Positions 9,589 through 16,904 of a stretch of 64,000 nt of DNA are shown here, piece after piece (position 1 is the first letter of the stretch; every line of letters starts with the position of its first letter). Source of the DNA: an uncultured bacterium (GTDB taxonomy: Bacteria > Bacillota > Clostridia > Lachnospirales > Lachnospiraceae). The stretch spans positions 1 through 64,000 of the forward strand of contig CANSYK010000011.1 in assembly GCA_947651225.1 (NCBI GenBank), in the 5' to 3' direction. The position numbers were made by a program, and so were the translations under genes. A model generated the notes under the pieces. That model worked only from the letters and a program-made list of their open reading frames with translations, had not been told where the DNA came from and ran no database searches.

Positions 9589-9753
9589 TTAGGAACTGTA
9601 AATAAATTAAATGAACAAGTTACGAAGAATGTTTTTTTGAGTGCAAAGGAAAAAACATAGGCGTAGCGGGCTACGGCGAGGCTTTTTGATGCAGCAATCG
9701 AAAAAACAGGCGAGTAAGTTGTTCAATTTAATTACTTACTTACAGGTTCTTAA
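9589..9753. repeat. inverted-repeat (MITE-like) intergenic element, copy 1
   Basis: Imperfect inverted ends (9589-9623 and 9714-9753, e.g. ATGAACAAGTTAC against GTAAGTTGTTCAA) enclose about 90 bases with a central GTAGCGGGCTAC at 9663-9674. The same 12-base core, in reverse, sits at the middle of the element at 29242-29422. It contains no reading frame and is probably a non-autonomous palindromic element. The small hairpin at 9579-9605 at its left edge may terminate thrS. Confidence 0.55.
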
Positions 9754-9794
9754 CAAATAGCAGTTTAAAGTTTAAAATATAAGATATTATGAAA

Positions 9795-9829
9795 CAAAGA
9801 GCCGGTATAAAGAATATACTGGCTCTTTG
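9795..9829. terminator. bidirectional terminator between thrS and the DUF4097 gene
   Basis: A 15-bp stem (CAAAGAGCCGGTATA with TATACTGGCTCTTTG) with an AAGAA loop sits between converging genes, with a short T-rich run on the minus-strand side. Confidence 0.7.
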
Positions 9830-9869
9830 TGATTGGTTAGAAAAATTGTGGTAAAAAACTCCCGCCATT

Positions 9870-10826
9870 TTAATTGCCAAGATAATATACATCAATATCA
9901 CCCAAGGTGCAGTCAACATCTAAAGTTCCATATACTTCATTGGAACCAGAAGATACCTGGCCTTCCCCGTTAAAGAAGGTGATGTCGCCAAGAGAGCTTG
10001 AGGAATGGTCAACAGAATAGTTGCCCTGCCCTCCGGCAAGATAGAGAGTAATATCACCTAAAGAGCATGTAATATAGCTATTGCTTGTTAGCTTTCCATA
10101 GATATCTGCATCACCAACAGAACAGGTAACGTCCAGATTGTTGCACAGGTTTTCTTTGCCATATTTTTTTTCTCCCAGGTTAAGGTCTCCTGCCTTGCAG
10201 TCGATATCACCTGATTGCAGAATCTGGTATTTGTCAATATCCAGTTCTCCTGCCGAGAGGGAAATGTCCGCTGTATCTGTAAAGAGTGATTCGATTAATA
10301 CATCACCTGCAGATACATCAAGGTCAAAAGTTTCACAGTGAAGCAGGTCTATATCTAATTCTGCCGCCGCCGCCGTAATTGTTATATCCTGCAGTTTTAT
10401 GTCATCTGGAAGAGTAATGGTAATTTTTTCATAATCTTTTTTGTTGTTTCGGACTTTTGGAAATGTCAGGCTCAAACCGAAAAGCTGAAATTTATAAAAA
10501 TAGTCAGAAAAATTGGATTTCATGGTCCAGACACCATTTTCCACTGTGTTTTCAGACAGGCGGCCGCCCTGAACGCTGAATTCTTTTCCTGTTTTGACTT
10601 CAATTTTATTGGCGTTTAAATCAAAATCAAGGTTCTGTATATCCTTTGTGTCAGACAGGGAGATAGCAGGCAGGTTATGGGAAACACTTTTTGAAGATTC
10701 CACGGTGTTTCTGCCAATCGAAAAACTGTAGACTTTTCCTCCAAAAGCAAGCCCTGTCAGAATCATAATCACTCCCAAACCCAGAATGCTGCTTATAATA
10801 ATTAAAAATATGGATTTCTTTTTCAT
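9870..10826 (-). CDS. membrane-anchored DUF4097-type beta-strand repeat protein
   Basis: 318 residues. An N-terminal hydrophobic segment (IFLIIISSILGLGVIMILTG) acts as an anchor or uncleaved signal. The rest is a run of short beta repeats with recurring SLGDI/CSVGD/SAGDV steps, the pattern of DUF4097 (LiaG-like) proteins, which are predicted to form an extracellular right-handed beta structure. It is last in a padR - DUF1700 - DUF4097 operon. Such triads are common in Firmicutes and are thought to respond to envelope stress, but the molecular role is unknown. The start ATG has an AGGAG site. Confidence 0.8.
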   Translation of the reverse strand: MKKKSIFLIIISSILGLGVIMILTGLAFGGKVYSFSIGRNTVESSKSVSHNLPAISLSDTKDIQNLDFDLNANKIEVKTGKEFSVQGGRLSENTVENGVWTMKSNFSDYFYKFQLFGLSLTFPKVRNNKKDYEKITITLPDDIKLQDITITAAAAELDIDLLHCETFDLDVSAGDVLIESLFTDTADISLSAGELDIDKYQILQSGDIDCKAGDLNLGEKKYGKENLCNNLDVTCSVGDADIYGKLTSNSYITCSLGDITLYLAGGQGNYSVDHSSSSLGDITFFNGEGQVSSGSNEVYGTLDVDCTLGDIDVYYLGN

Positions 10827-10890
10827 AGATAACTCCTTTTCTGTTCATTATTAGATCGTTGTATGTTGGCCTGGAAGACGTTGCACCTTT

Positions 10891-11697
10891 TTACCGAAAA
10901 AAGGATTTTAGTCCTTTTCCGATAGAACGCCCACAGTTTGCAAGTAATTTGGCGGCTGCCGGGATAAATTTAATGCAGAACCAAATAGCAAACCAGAAGA
11001 TAAAAAGCCCTGCGGCAAATAATACAAGTCCGATTCCTGCAACTAAAATACTGCTTGCAATGCCGTGTGCCGGAAACAGGGTAAAAGCGGCGATTGTGCT
11101 GCCGATTCCGCCGATGGCAAGGCCGCCGCCAACGGCAAAAATGGAAACAATCAGTGCAAAACACACGGCAAAAACAGAAACGATTAGTGCAAATATTACG
11201 GAAATAATTGGGATACCAACAGGAACTGCCAGTATAGCAAGTACAATGACAAGAGCTATCTTGCCAGTGTCCTGTGTCCAGCTTTTCTTTTGTTCTGTCT
11301 GCTGGTATTGTGGATTCCCCTGATAATATCCGTTTCCTGTGCTGCGATCTTGAGAACCCATATTTTGGTAGTTCTGGTTTTCATTATACTGGGAACTTGA
11401 ATTTTGATAGTTTTGATTTCCGTTATACTGGTATTGTTTTTGGGTATATAGGTCAGGATAAGAGGAAGCCTTGTGAAAGTGGTTTCCTTGGCCATATTCA
11501 ATATTTTCCTGGTTGGACGCTTTGATTTGTTTGGCAAGTTCTACGGGAGAGCCAAGATCCTGTATTACCTGCTGTTCGTTTTCTGTCCCGGCATCTTCAA
11601 AATAATCTTCATAATATTTTAATGCCTGTTCTCTTTCTTCCTGCGGGATGTCAGAAAGAAAGCGCTCTAAATCCCTTAAAAAAATATCTTTATTCAT
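10891..11697 (-). CDS. DUF1700/HAAS-domain membrane protein
   Basis: 268 residues. I chose the ATG at 11697, which follows a GGAGG site; a longer frame upstream has none. Residues 1-70 (MNKDIFLRDLERFLSDIPQEE...ALKYYEDYFEDAG) are the HAAS helical domain. Then comes a low-complexity Asn/Gln/Tyr-rich linker (residues of about 75-140), and then four hydrophobic segments rich in Gly, Ala and Ile. HAAS proteins are typically encoded next to a PadR regulator, as here, and may bind it or relay membrane state to it. That partnership is inferred. Confidence 0.8.
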   Translation of the reverse strand: MNKDIFLRDLERFLSDIPQEEREQALKYYEDYFEDAGTENEQQVIQDLGSPVELAKQIKASNQENIEYGQGNHFHKASSYPDLYTQKQYQYNGNQNYQNSSSQYNENQNYQNMGSQDRSTGNGYYQGNPQYQQTEQKKSWTQDTGKIALVIVLAILAVPVGIPIISVIFALIVSVFAVCFALIVSIFAVGGGLAIGGIGSTIAAFTLFPAHGIASSILVAGIGLVLFAAGLFIFWFAIWFCIKFIPAAAKLLANCGRSIGKGLKSFFR

Positions 11698-11781
11698 TTT
11701 TACCTCCATTTGTGTAGGTTTCCACACATATTATAAAATGGTTACTGTCATTTTTTATGAATGTTTTGACAGGTATGAAAT

Positions 11782-12099
11782 TTAAGAACACTCTAATAGG
11801 AGTGCGTTAATTTTTGAAATATAACTGCTCCATTCCTGTTGGTATAAAAGAAGCTGACGCCTGCCCTGTTCCGTAATTTTGTAGTATCTGCGGTTCCTGC
11901 CGCCATATTCCTGGTCATAGACTTCCAGGCAGTTGTCTTTTAAAAGACGGCGCAGAACGGGGTAAAGTGTCGATTCAGAAATCTCAATAGCAGATCGGAC
12001 ATCCTGTGTGATTTTATAACCATATGTGCCTTTTACCTCCTTTTCTACAATGGCAAGAACGATTGCGTCTAATAGAGCGGCCCCCGTGTTAAAGACCAT
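11782..12099 (-). CDS. PadR-family transcriptional regulator
   Basis: 105 residues. The ATG at 12099 has an AGGAGGG site. The winged helix-turn-helix shows the PadR signature: LDAIVLAIVEKEVKGTYGYKI, then SESTLYPVLRRLLKD and GRNRRYYKITEQGRRQL. It probably represses its own operon. A sigma-A promoter on this strand lies about 250 bases upstream inside a perfect 21-bp inverted repeat, a likely operator. Between promoter and gene lies a dispersed repeat, so the mRNA leader is unusually long for a small regulator. Confidence 0.9.
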   Translation of the reverse strand: MVFNTGAALLDAIVLAIVEKEVKGTYGYKITQDVRSAIEISESTLYPVLRRLLKDNCLEVYDQEYGGRNRRYYKITEQGRRQLLLYQQEWSSYISKINALLLECS

Positions 12100-12175
12100 G
12101 AAATCCCTCCTTTTTTGATTAAAATTGTTTGAAATCAAGTGATATTCTTGACGTTTAACAGTACCTGCAAATTTT

Positions 12176-12310
12176 TATAGTAAACGAAAAAAACGCTTGC
12201 GTTTTGCTTCGTTTACAGCGCCGGATACACGCTGCAAAGCAGCATAACTTCCTATGTGTATCCGTGCGCATCCATTATAGTTAACGCATGTATTTTATGC
12301 GTTTACTATA
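12176..12310. repeat. three-hairpin dispersed element (full copy)
   Basis: Ends are an 11-bp inverted repeat, TATAGTAAACG/CGTTTACTATA. Inside are a left hairpin (12179-12217), a central hairpin with GGATACAC/GTGTATCC arms, and a right hairpin (12276-12310). Positions 12238-12310 match 51767-51839 in reverse with 72 of 73 bases identical. No reading frame is present. It sits in the 5' leader of padR. Confidence 0.8.
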
Positions 12311-12372
12311 AATAATATTATACAGCATATAATATTGCTTTGTGCTTATACTATATGCTGTATAATATTATT
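12311..12372. promoter_or_regulatory. inverted repeat, probable PadR operator
   Basis: Two perfectly complementary 21-bp arms (12311-12331 and 12352-12372, containing TACAGCATATA and TATATGCTGTA) are separated by 20 bases. One arm covers the spacer of the minus-strand promoter and part of its -10, as expected for an autoregulatory repressor site. PadR as the binder is inferred from position. Confidence 0.6.
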
Positions 12373-12378
12373 TGTCAA
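12350..12378 (-). promoter_or_regulatory. sigma-A promoter of the padR operon
   Basis: On the minus strand, TTGACA (12378-12373), a 17-base spacer and TATAGT (12355-12350) form a near-consensus promoter embedded in the inverted repeat. Confidence 0.75.
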
Positions 12379-12421
12379 TAGGGGTAAGAAAACGTTAAGA
12401 TAAGAGTAATCGTTTTTTAAG

Positions 12422-12515
12422 GAACAGCCTACACGCTGATTTCAGAAAATAATCAACCTCTTATATGCAGGCACGACGAGTTTGGCTATTTTCTAAAACA
12501 GCCATGAATAGTAAC
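12422..12515. repeat. GCCGTGAATAGTAAC-family element (divergent, longest copy)
   Basis: It begins with a 22-base block (12422-12443, CAGCCTACACGCTGATTTC) found again at 42654-42675 and ends with CAGCCATGAATAGTAAC, a variant of the block at 21952, 32754 and 48041. It lies just upstream of the pfkA promoter. Confidence 0.5.
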
Positions 12516-12554
12516 CATAGTAACAATTTAATAAATAAAAAGTGCAAAAATATA

Positions 12555-12583
12555 TTGAAAAAAATCGGAAGAAATTATACAAT
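12555..12583 (+). promoter_or_regulatory. sigma-A promoter of the first pfkA
   Basis: TTGAAA at 12555-12560, a 17-base spacer and TACAAT at 12578-12583. The leader of about 125 nt can fold: GCAATAAG (12595-12602) pairs with CTTATTGC (12639-12646) around an AGATGG/CCATCT hairpin. Confidence 0.65.
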
Positions 12584-12715
12584 AGTAACAGTGTGCAATA
12601 AGATGGTAACCATCTTTATGGGAAAAGAAGCCAAAAGCCTTATTGCAGGCTGAAGGCTGAATATAGATATTTTGTAATATGGCATATTTACAGATTATGT
12701 CAGAAGGAGGGTATT

Positions 12716-13717
12716 ATGATTGAATGTAAAGGTAAAATTGCAGTATTAACAAGTGGTGGTGATGCGCCGGGAATGAATGCGGCGGTACGAGCTGTTGTCC
12801 GCAATGGTATCACAAAAGGATACGAGGTGTATGGTGTCAAAAGAGGGTATAACGGTATTCTGCACAGGGAAATTGAGCTGATGACATTTCAGGATGTTTC
12901 AGAAAAGCTCCAGCATGGCGGAACCTTTCTTTTTACCGCACGAAGCGCTGAATTTAATGAAGATGCGGGTAAGCAGAAGGCAGCGGCAATCTGTAAAGAG
13001 TTAGGCATTGATACATTAGTGGTAATCGGTGGTGATGGTTCCTTTAGGGGAGCAAGGGATTTATCCAAATATGGAGTAAATATTATTGGCATTCCGGGAA
13101 CGATTGATTTGGATATTTCATATACAGATTATACGATTGGATTTGATACTGCTGTAAATACGGCAATGGAGGCAATTGACAGGCTTCGTGAAACTTCTAA
13201 TTCTCATGAGCGTTGCAGTGTTGTTGAGGTTATGGGACGTTCTGCAGGATATATTGCGCTTTGGTGTGGTATTGCAAATGGTGCGGAGGCTATTTTACTC
13301 CAGGAGAAGTTTGATACGGAGAGCGGATATGACAGGCTGATTAAGTTAATTCGCAAGAACCGGGAAGCAGGCATGACCCATCAGGTAATTATCAATGCAG
13401 AAGGGGTTGGTCATTCTAACAGTCTTGCAAAACGCATTGAGGAGGCAACAGGAATCGAAACGAGGGCTACGATTCTGGGGCATCTGCAGCGTGGAGGGAG
13501 TCCTACAGCACGTGACCGGGTGTATGCTTCTATTATGGGCGCATATGCCGTCGATGTAATTGATCAGGGAAAGAAGAATCGCCTGATTGGTTATAAAGAT
13601 GACAAAGTGTATGATATTGATGTGTATGAGGCATTTAAGATGCAAAAGAGCATTGACGAATATCAGTATGAGGTTGCCCGGATTCTTGGTACAAGAAGCG
13701 ATTATAAAAATAATTAA
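12716..13717 (+). CDS. pfkA: ATP-dependent 6-phosphofructokinase (copy 1)
   Basis: 333 residues. It phosphorylates fructose 6-phosphate in glycolysis. The nucleotide loop is LTSGGDAPGMNAAVRA. GGDGSFRGA has Gly after the catalytic-site Asp, as in ATP-using rather than pyrophosphate-using enzymes. The catalytic loop reads PGTIDLDI, with both aspartates kept but Leu in place of the common Asn. VVEVMGR and GHLQRGGSPTARDR are also present. A GGAGGG site precedes the ATG. A paralog at 36399 is of similar length and has the same features, so one may be regulatory or have a different allosteric response. Confidence 0.95.
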   Translation: MIECKGKIAVLTSGGDAPGMNAAVRAVVRNGITKGYEVYGVKRGYNGILHREIELMTFQDVSEKLQHGGTFLFTARSAEFNEDAGKQKAAAICKELGIDTLVVIGGDGSFRGARDLSKYGVNIIGIPGTIDLDISYTDYTIGFDTAVNTAMEAIDRLRETSNSHERCSVVEVMGRSAGYIALWCGIANGAEAILLQEKFDTESGYDRLIKLIRKNREAGMTHQVIINAEGVGHSNSLAKRIEEATGIETRATILGHLQRGGSPTARDRVYASIMGAYAVDVIDQGKKNRLIGYKDDKVYDIDVYEAFKMQKSIDEYQYEVARILGTRSDYKNN

Positions 13718-13734
13718 AAAGAAAAGGAGGGATA

Positions 13735-13776
13735 CGGCTGCTTAGGAACGGTTAATGATTAACTGTTTCTTAGCCG
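13735..13776 (+). other. hairpin between pfkA and the secreted-protein gene
   Basis: A long stem (13741-13755 with 13759-13773, CTTAGGAACGGTTAA arms with G-U pairs) extended by GG/CC pairs. There is no T run, so it is either a weak terminator or part of the next gene's leader. Similar TTAGGAAC-type stems occur at 9579 and 25695. Confidence 0.45.
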
Positions 13777-13818
13777 GAATCATAAATTTACCGGCAGTAT
13801 GCCGTAAAAGAGGGGTTA

Positions 13819-14670
13819 ATGAAAAGAAGATTTTTTATGACAGGGGTTGTCGGTTTATTTCTGGTGCTTGCCTTTAGTGGCGGTAAGAAAGCGGAAGCAG
13901 CGGCAATTAAAGGAGTTGCCTTAGGCAGTCAGGTGGATATTACAAAATATGATGTCACAGGAGATGGGAAAAAGGATACGATTCGCATTGACTGTGATAA
14001 GCCGGATTTGTACAATACGGGCTGTGGAGATGACTGGAAGATTACAATTAACAACAAAGTGGTATATCGTGACAACAAAAAAGTACATACGGAAAATTTG
14101 ACGGTATTACTTTATCAGATGGATCATAAACGGACATATTTGGAAATTCAGGAAAATGTTGGTTCCAATGAGGATATTTCCTCCCATGCCTTTTATCAGT
14201 ATCAGGGAAATAAGCTCAAAAAAGTCTGTGATGTATATGAGCCAATTGTAAAGCAGATTTATGATTTTCACTTTTTTATAGATGCGGTAAAGGTAACAGA
14301 GAAAAAGATTACCATATCTTATGTAAATCAGTTCAGTGCGACAGGTTATCTATTCTGGAAGGTGTCCTATGTTTCTGAAAAAAAGGGATGGAAAAAAAGC
14401 GGAAATACTTTTTCTGTTACAGAAAAAAGGCAATTGACTGCAAACCGAAAAATTACCTTGTATCAAAAGGCAGGTGGAAAGAAAAAGGCTTTTGCCCTAA
14501 AAAAGGGGCAGAAGGTCAAAATTGATAAAATCTGCCTGAAAAATGGAAAAACTTATATGCAGGTAGTTTGCTCGAATGGAAAGAAGGGATGGTTTGAAAG
14601 TCCCAATAAAGATCTTCCAGAACGCTATTATTTTAAAGAAGTAGTTTTTGCGGGAAAAAGAGGAGTGTAG
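13819..14670 (+). CDS. secreted protein with C-terminal SH3-like domain
   Basis: 283 residues. A signal peptide is clear (MKRRFFMTGVVGLFLVLAFS, cleavage probably after AEA near residue 28). The middle contains a DVTGDGKKDTIRIDC segment that looks like an Asp-rich calcium-binding or FG-GAP-like loop. The last 75 residues (RKITLYQKAGG...VKIDKICLKNGKTYMQVVCSNGKKGWFES) look like a bacterial SH3 domain, which often binds cell wall. Lysine content is high. No catalytic motif is seen, so it is an exported envelope protein of unknown role. Confidence 0.65.
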   Translation: MKRRFFMTGVVGLFLVLAFSGGKKAEAAAIKGVALGSQVDITKYDVTGDGKKDTIRIDCDKPDLYNTGCGDDWKITINNKVVYRDNKKVHTENLTVLLYQMDHKRTYLEIQENVGSNEDISSHAFYQYQGNKLKKVCDVYEPIVKQIYDFHFFIDAVKVTEKKITISYVNQFSATGYLFWKVSYVSEKKGWKKSGNTFSVTEKRQLTANRKITLYQKAGGKKKAFALKKGQKVKIDKICLKNGKTYMQVVCSNGKKGWFESPNKDLPERYYFKEVVFAGKRGV

Positions 14671-14685
14671 TGGCAGGTGCGGCAT

Positions 14686-14732
14686 AGCCTTTCCAGACGA
14701 GGTGTTTTCGGGGCTGGAAAGGCTTCGTACCT
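14686..14732. terminator. terminator between converging genes
   Basis: An 11-bp stem, AGCCTTTCCAG (14686-14696) with CTGGAAAGGCT (14714-14724), lies between the secreted-protein gene and the converging histidine kinase gene, with a T-rich stretch downstream on the plus strand. Confidence 0.65.
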
Positions 14733-14742
14733 TTTTCCGTAG

Positions 14743-16152
14743 TCAGCTCTTTGCCTTTGGCAGTGAAAAGATAAATTCTGTTCCAACGCCTTCTGTACTG
14801 ATTACATTGATATTTTCTCTATGGGCATTAATGATTTCTTTCGTAATGGACAGTCCAAGCCCAGTACCAGTTTTATCTTTCCCACGGGAAAGATCTGTTT
14901 TATAAAAACGGCTCCAGATTTTGGGAATGCTGTTTTTGGGGATACCAATTCCATTGTCTTTTACTGATACAAAGACTTTGTGGTTCCGCTGTGCGGTATG
15001 GATTGTAATCACAGAATCATTTGGGCTGAATTTAATAGCATTGTCTAAAAGGTTTTGGATGACCTGCTGAATACGGTTGACGTCGCCATGTACAAAAAGT
15101 TCTTTTTCCTCAAATATCAAATCAAGAGAAATTTTTTTAGAAGTGCATCTCTGTTCAAAAGAAGCAGAGGTGCTTTTTACCGTTTCATTAATATTAAAAT
15201 CTGTTTTTTCAAGAACCATAGTCTGGTGGTCGAACTGGTTCAGTTCTAAAAGGTTTCCTGTCAGTTTTGTGAGCCGTTCTGTTTCAAAAAGAATAATATC
15301 AAAATATTTTTTCTGCATTTCCGGTGGAATTGTGCCATCTGCCATTGCTTCCGCATATCCTTTGATGGAAGTGAGAGGAGAGCGAAAATCGTGGGAGACA
15401 TTGGCTATAAAATTCTTCTGGTATTCTGTCATACCGCTGAGCTGCACGGAAAGATAACGGATTGCATTGGCAAGTTCTTTCTGCTCTTTTTCGACTACTC
15501 TTGCCATAGGGTAATCAAAGTGTCCTTTGGCGTATTCTCTTGTTTCTTTTGTAAGCTCTGTCAGTGGATATACCGTCTGAAAGTAAAGGTATAAAAAAAG
15601 GATACCCGTAAGAAACAGTATAATCAGACCACAGATTAGAACAGAATCAATATAATTACTGGCACTGTTGTTTAAGCCATTTGCTGGTGACATTAATATG
15701 ACATATCCCGTTGTAAAAAGTGATTCAGTAATCGGATAAATGACAGAAATCATACTTTCTGTTACCAACCCTTCTGGAGAAATTCCTACGGTAGACTGGT
15801 AGGATAAAAAGGAAGTGTCATAGTTATTGATATTTTCTCCTTCGCAAGGATGGGACAGATTGGAATCCATCAAAATGTTACCAGAAGCCGAAACAATCCA
15901 TACCCGCATATTGGTGAGGACTTCCAGAGAACTGAAATGCTGTCGCAGAGTAATATCGTCTGTGTCTAATCCCTTCATACTGCTTCCGTAATCTTTGATA
16001 ATTAATTCTGCTTCCTCATATAGTTTTTCTTTTTCATACTCTACTAATTTATTGTAGAGGGTAGAGTGTCCATACGTATTTAACAGAAGAAGGGTAAGGG
16101 TAGCAATAATAATATAGGAAAGGATAAATTTAAGCTTTATGGATCGTCTCAT
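14743..16152 (-). CDS. membrane sensor histidine kinase
   Basis: 469 residues. The order is a transmembrane segment near 10-30, an extracellular sensor of about 130 residues, a second transmembrane segment near 170-190, HAMP-like linker, HisKA with the phosphorylated His in NVSHDFRSPLTSIKGYAEA, and HATPase with NLLDNAIKFS, DNGIGIP and GTGLGLSI. Its ATG overlaps the stop of the response regulator gene (ATGA), so the two are translationally coupled and form a cognate pair. The stimulus is not evident. The arrangement resembles envelope-stress kinases of the CssS/ResE type. Confidence 0.92.
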   Translation of the reverse strand: MRRSIKLKFILSYIIIATLTLLLLNTYGHSTLYNKLVEYEKEKLYEEAELIIKDYGSSMKGLDTDDITLRQHFSSLEVLTNMRVWIVSASGNILMDSNLSHPCEGENINNYDTSFLSYQSTVGISPEGLVTESMISVIYPITESLFTTGYVILMSPANGLNNSASNYIDSVLICGLIILFLTGILFLYLYFQTVYPLTELTKETREYAKGHFDYPMARVVEKEQKELANAIRYLSVQLSGMTEYQKNFIANVSHDFRSPLTSIKGYAEAMADGTIPPEMQKKYFDIILFETERLTKLTGNLLELNQFDHQTMVLEKTDFNINETVKSTSASFEQRCTSKKISLDLIFEEKELFVHGDVNRIQQVIQNLLDNAIKFSPNDSVITIHTAQRNHKVFVSVKDNGIGIPKNSIPKIWSRFYKTDLSRGKDKTGTGLGLSITKEIINAHRENINVISTEGVGTEFIFSLPKAKS

Positions 16153-16877
16153 AGGCGGCTCCGTTCTTCGTGGTATTCAAACTTATATCCAATGCCCCAT
16201 ACAGTAGTCAGGTTCCAGGAAGGATGGTCTGAAAACTTTTCCCGCAGGCGTTTGATGTGTACATCAACGGTTCTGGTATCGCCAATGTAGTCATAGCTCC
16301 AGATATGGTCTAAGAGCTGTTCCCGTGTAAATACCTGATTTGGATGAGAAGCCAGGAAATAAAAAAGTTCTAATTCCTTTGGAGGCATTTCGATTACTGT
16401 GCCGTTATAGTGAACGGAGTAATCCGTCAGGTTAATGGAAAGTCCAGGATAGCTGACCTTTTCAATTGGAAGGTCGTTCTGCGTGGTGCGGCTTGCCGGC
16501 GGCTCTGACTGGAAACGCCGCAGAACAGCTTTTACTCTGGCAACCATCTCTTTGGAATCAAATGGTTTCATAATATAATCATCTGCACCAAGCTCAAGCC
16601 CCAATACCTTATCAAATATTTCTCCCTTTGCGGAGAGCAGGATGACAGGGAGGTTTGAGGTCTTTCTAAGCTCCCTTAAAACTTCATGTCCATTGATTCC
16701 AGGAAGCATAATATCCAAAAGCATTAAATCAGGCTGGTAAGTTTTTACCGCATTTAGGGCGGCTTCCCCATCCAGTACAATGTGTGTATCAAAACATTCT
16801 TTTGTTAAATACAGGCTGACTAATTCCGCAATATTTTCATCATCATCAACGATTAGAATTCTCTGTTTATTTATCAT
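16149..16877 (-). CDS. OmpR/PhoB-family response regulator
   Basis: 242 residues. I chose the ATG at 16877, six bases after GGAGG. The receiver domain has the acidic pocket DDD at 11-13, phospho-acceptor Asp55 (LLLDIMLPG) and the switch Lys in YIMKPF. The C-terminal winged helix ends in TVWGIGYKFEY. It lies 27 bases after mutS2 and overlaps the kinase gene downstream, so all three are probably one transcript. Its ribosome site is part of a hairpin module seen upstream of two other genes (40021-40047, 61224-61252). Confidence 0.93.
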   Translation of the reverse strand: MINKQRILIVDDDENIAELVSLYLTKECFDTHIVLDGEAALNAVKTYQPDLMLLDIMLPGINGHEVLRELRKTSNLPVILLSAKGEIFDKVLGLELGADDYIMKPFDSKEMVARVKAVLRRFQSEPPASRTTQNDLPIEKVSYPGLSINLTDYSVHYNGTVIEMPPKELELFYFLASHPNQVFTREQLLDHIWSYDYIGDTRTVDVHIKRLREKFSDHPSWNLTTVWGIGYKFEYHEERSRL

Positions 16878-16880
16878 TAT

Positions 16881-16904
16881 AATCCTCCATGCCACTTTTG
16901 CGGC
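16881..16904 (-). promoter_or_regulatory. hairpin plus Shine-Dalgarno module, copy 1
   Basis: Read on the minus strand, GCCGCAAAAGTGGC forms a short stem, then CATGGAGGATT supplies the ribosome site of the response regulator. It begins at the base after the mutS2 stop codon. Confidence 0.5.

Noticed and set aside
10138..10341. 67-residue plus-strand frame inside the DUF4097 gene
   Set aside because: It is antisense to a well-supported gene, with no start signal.
12465..12653. 62-residue frame before pfkA
   Set aside because: It crosses a repeat and the pfkA promoter, with no ribosome site.
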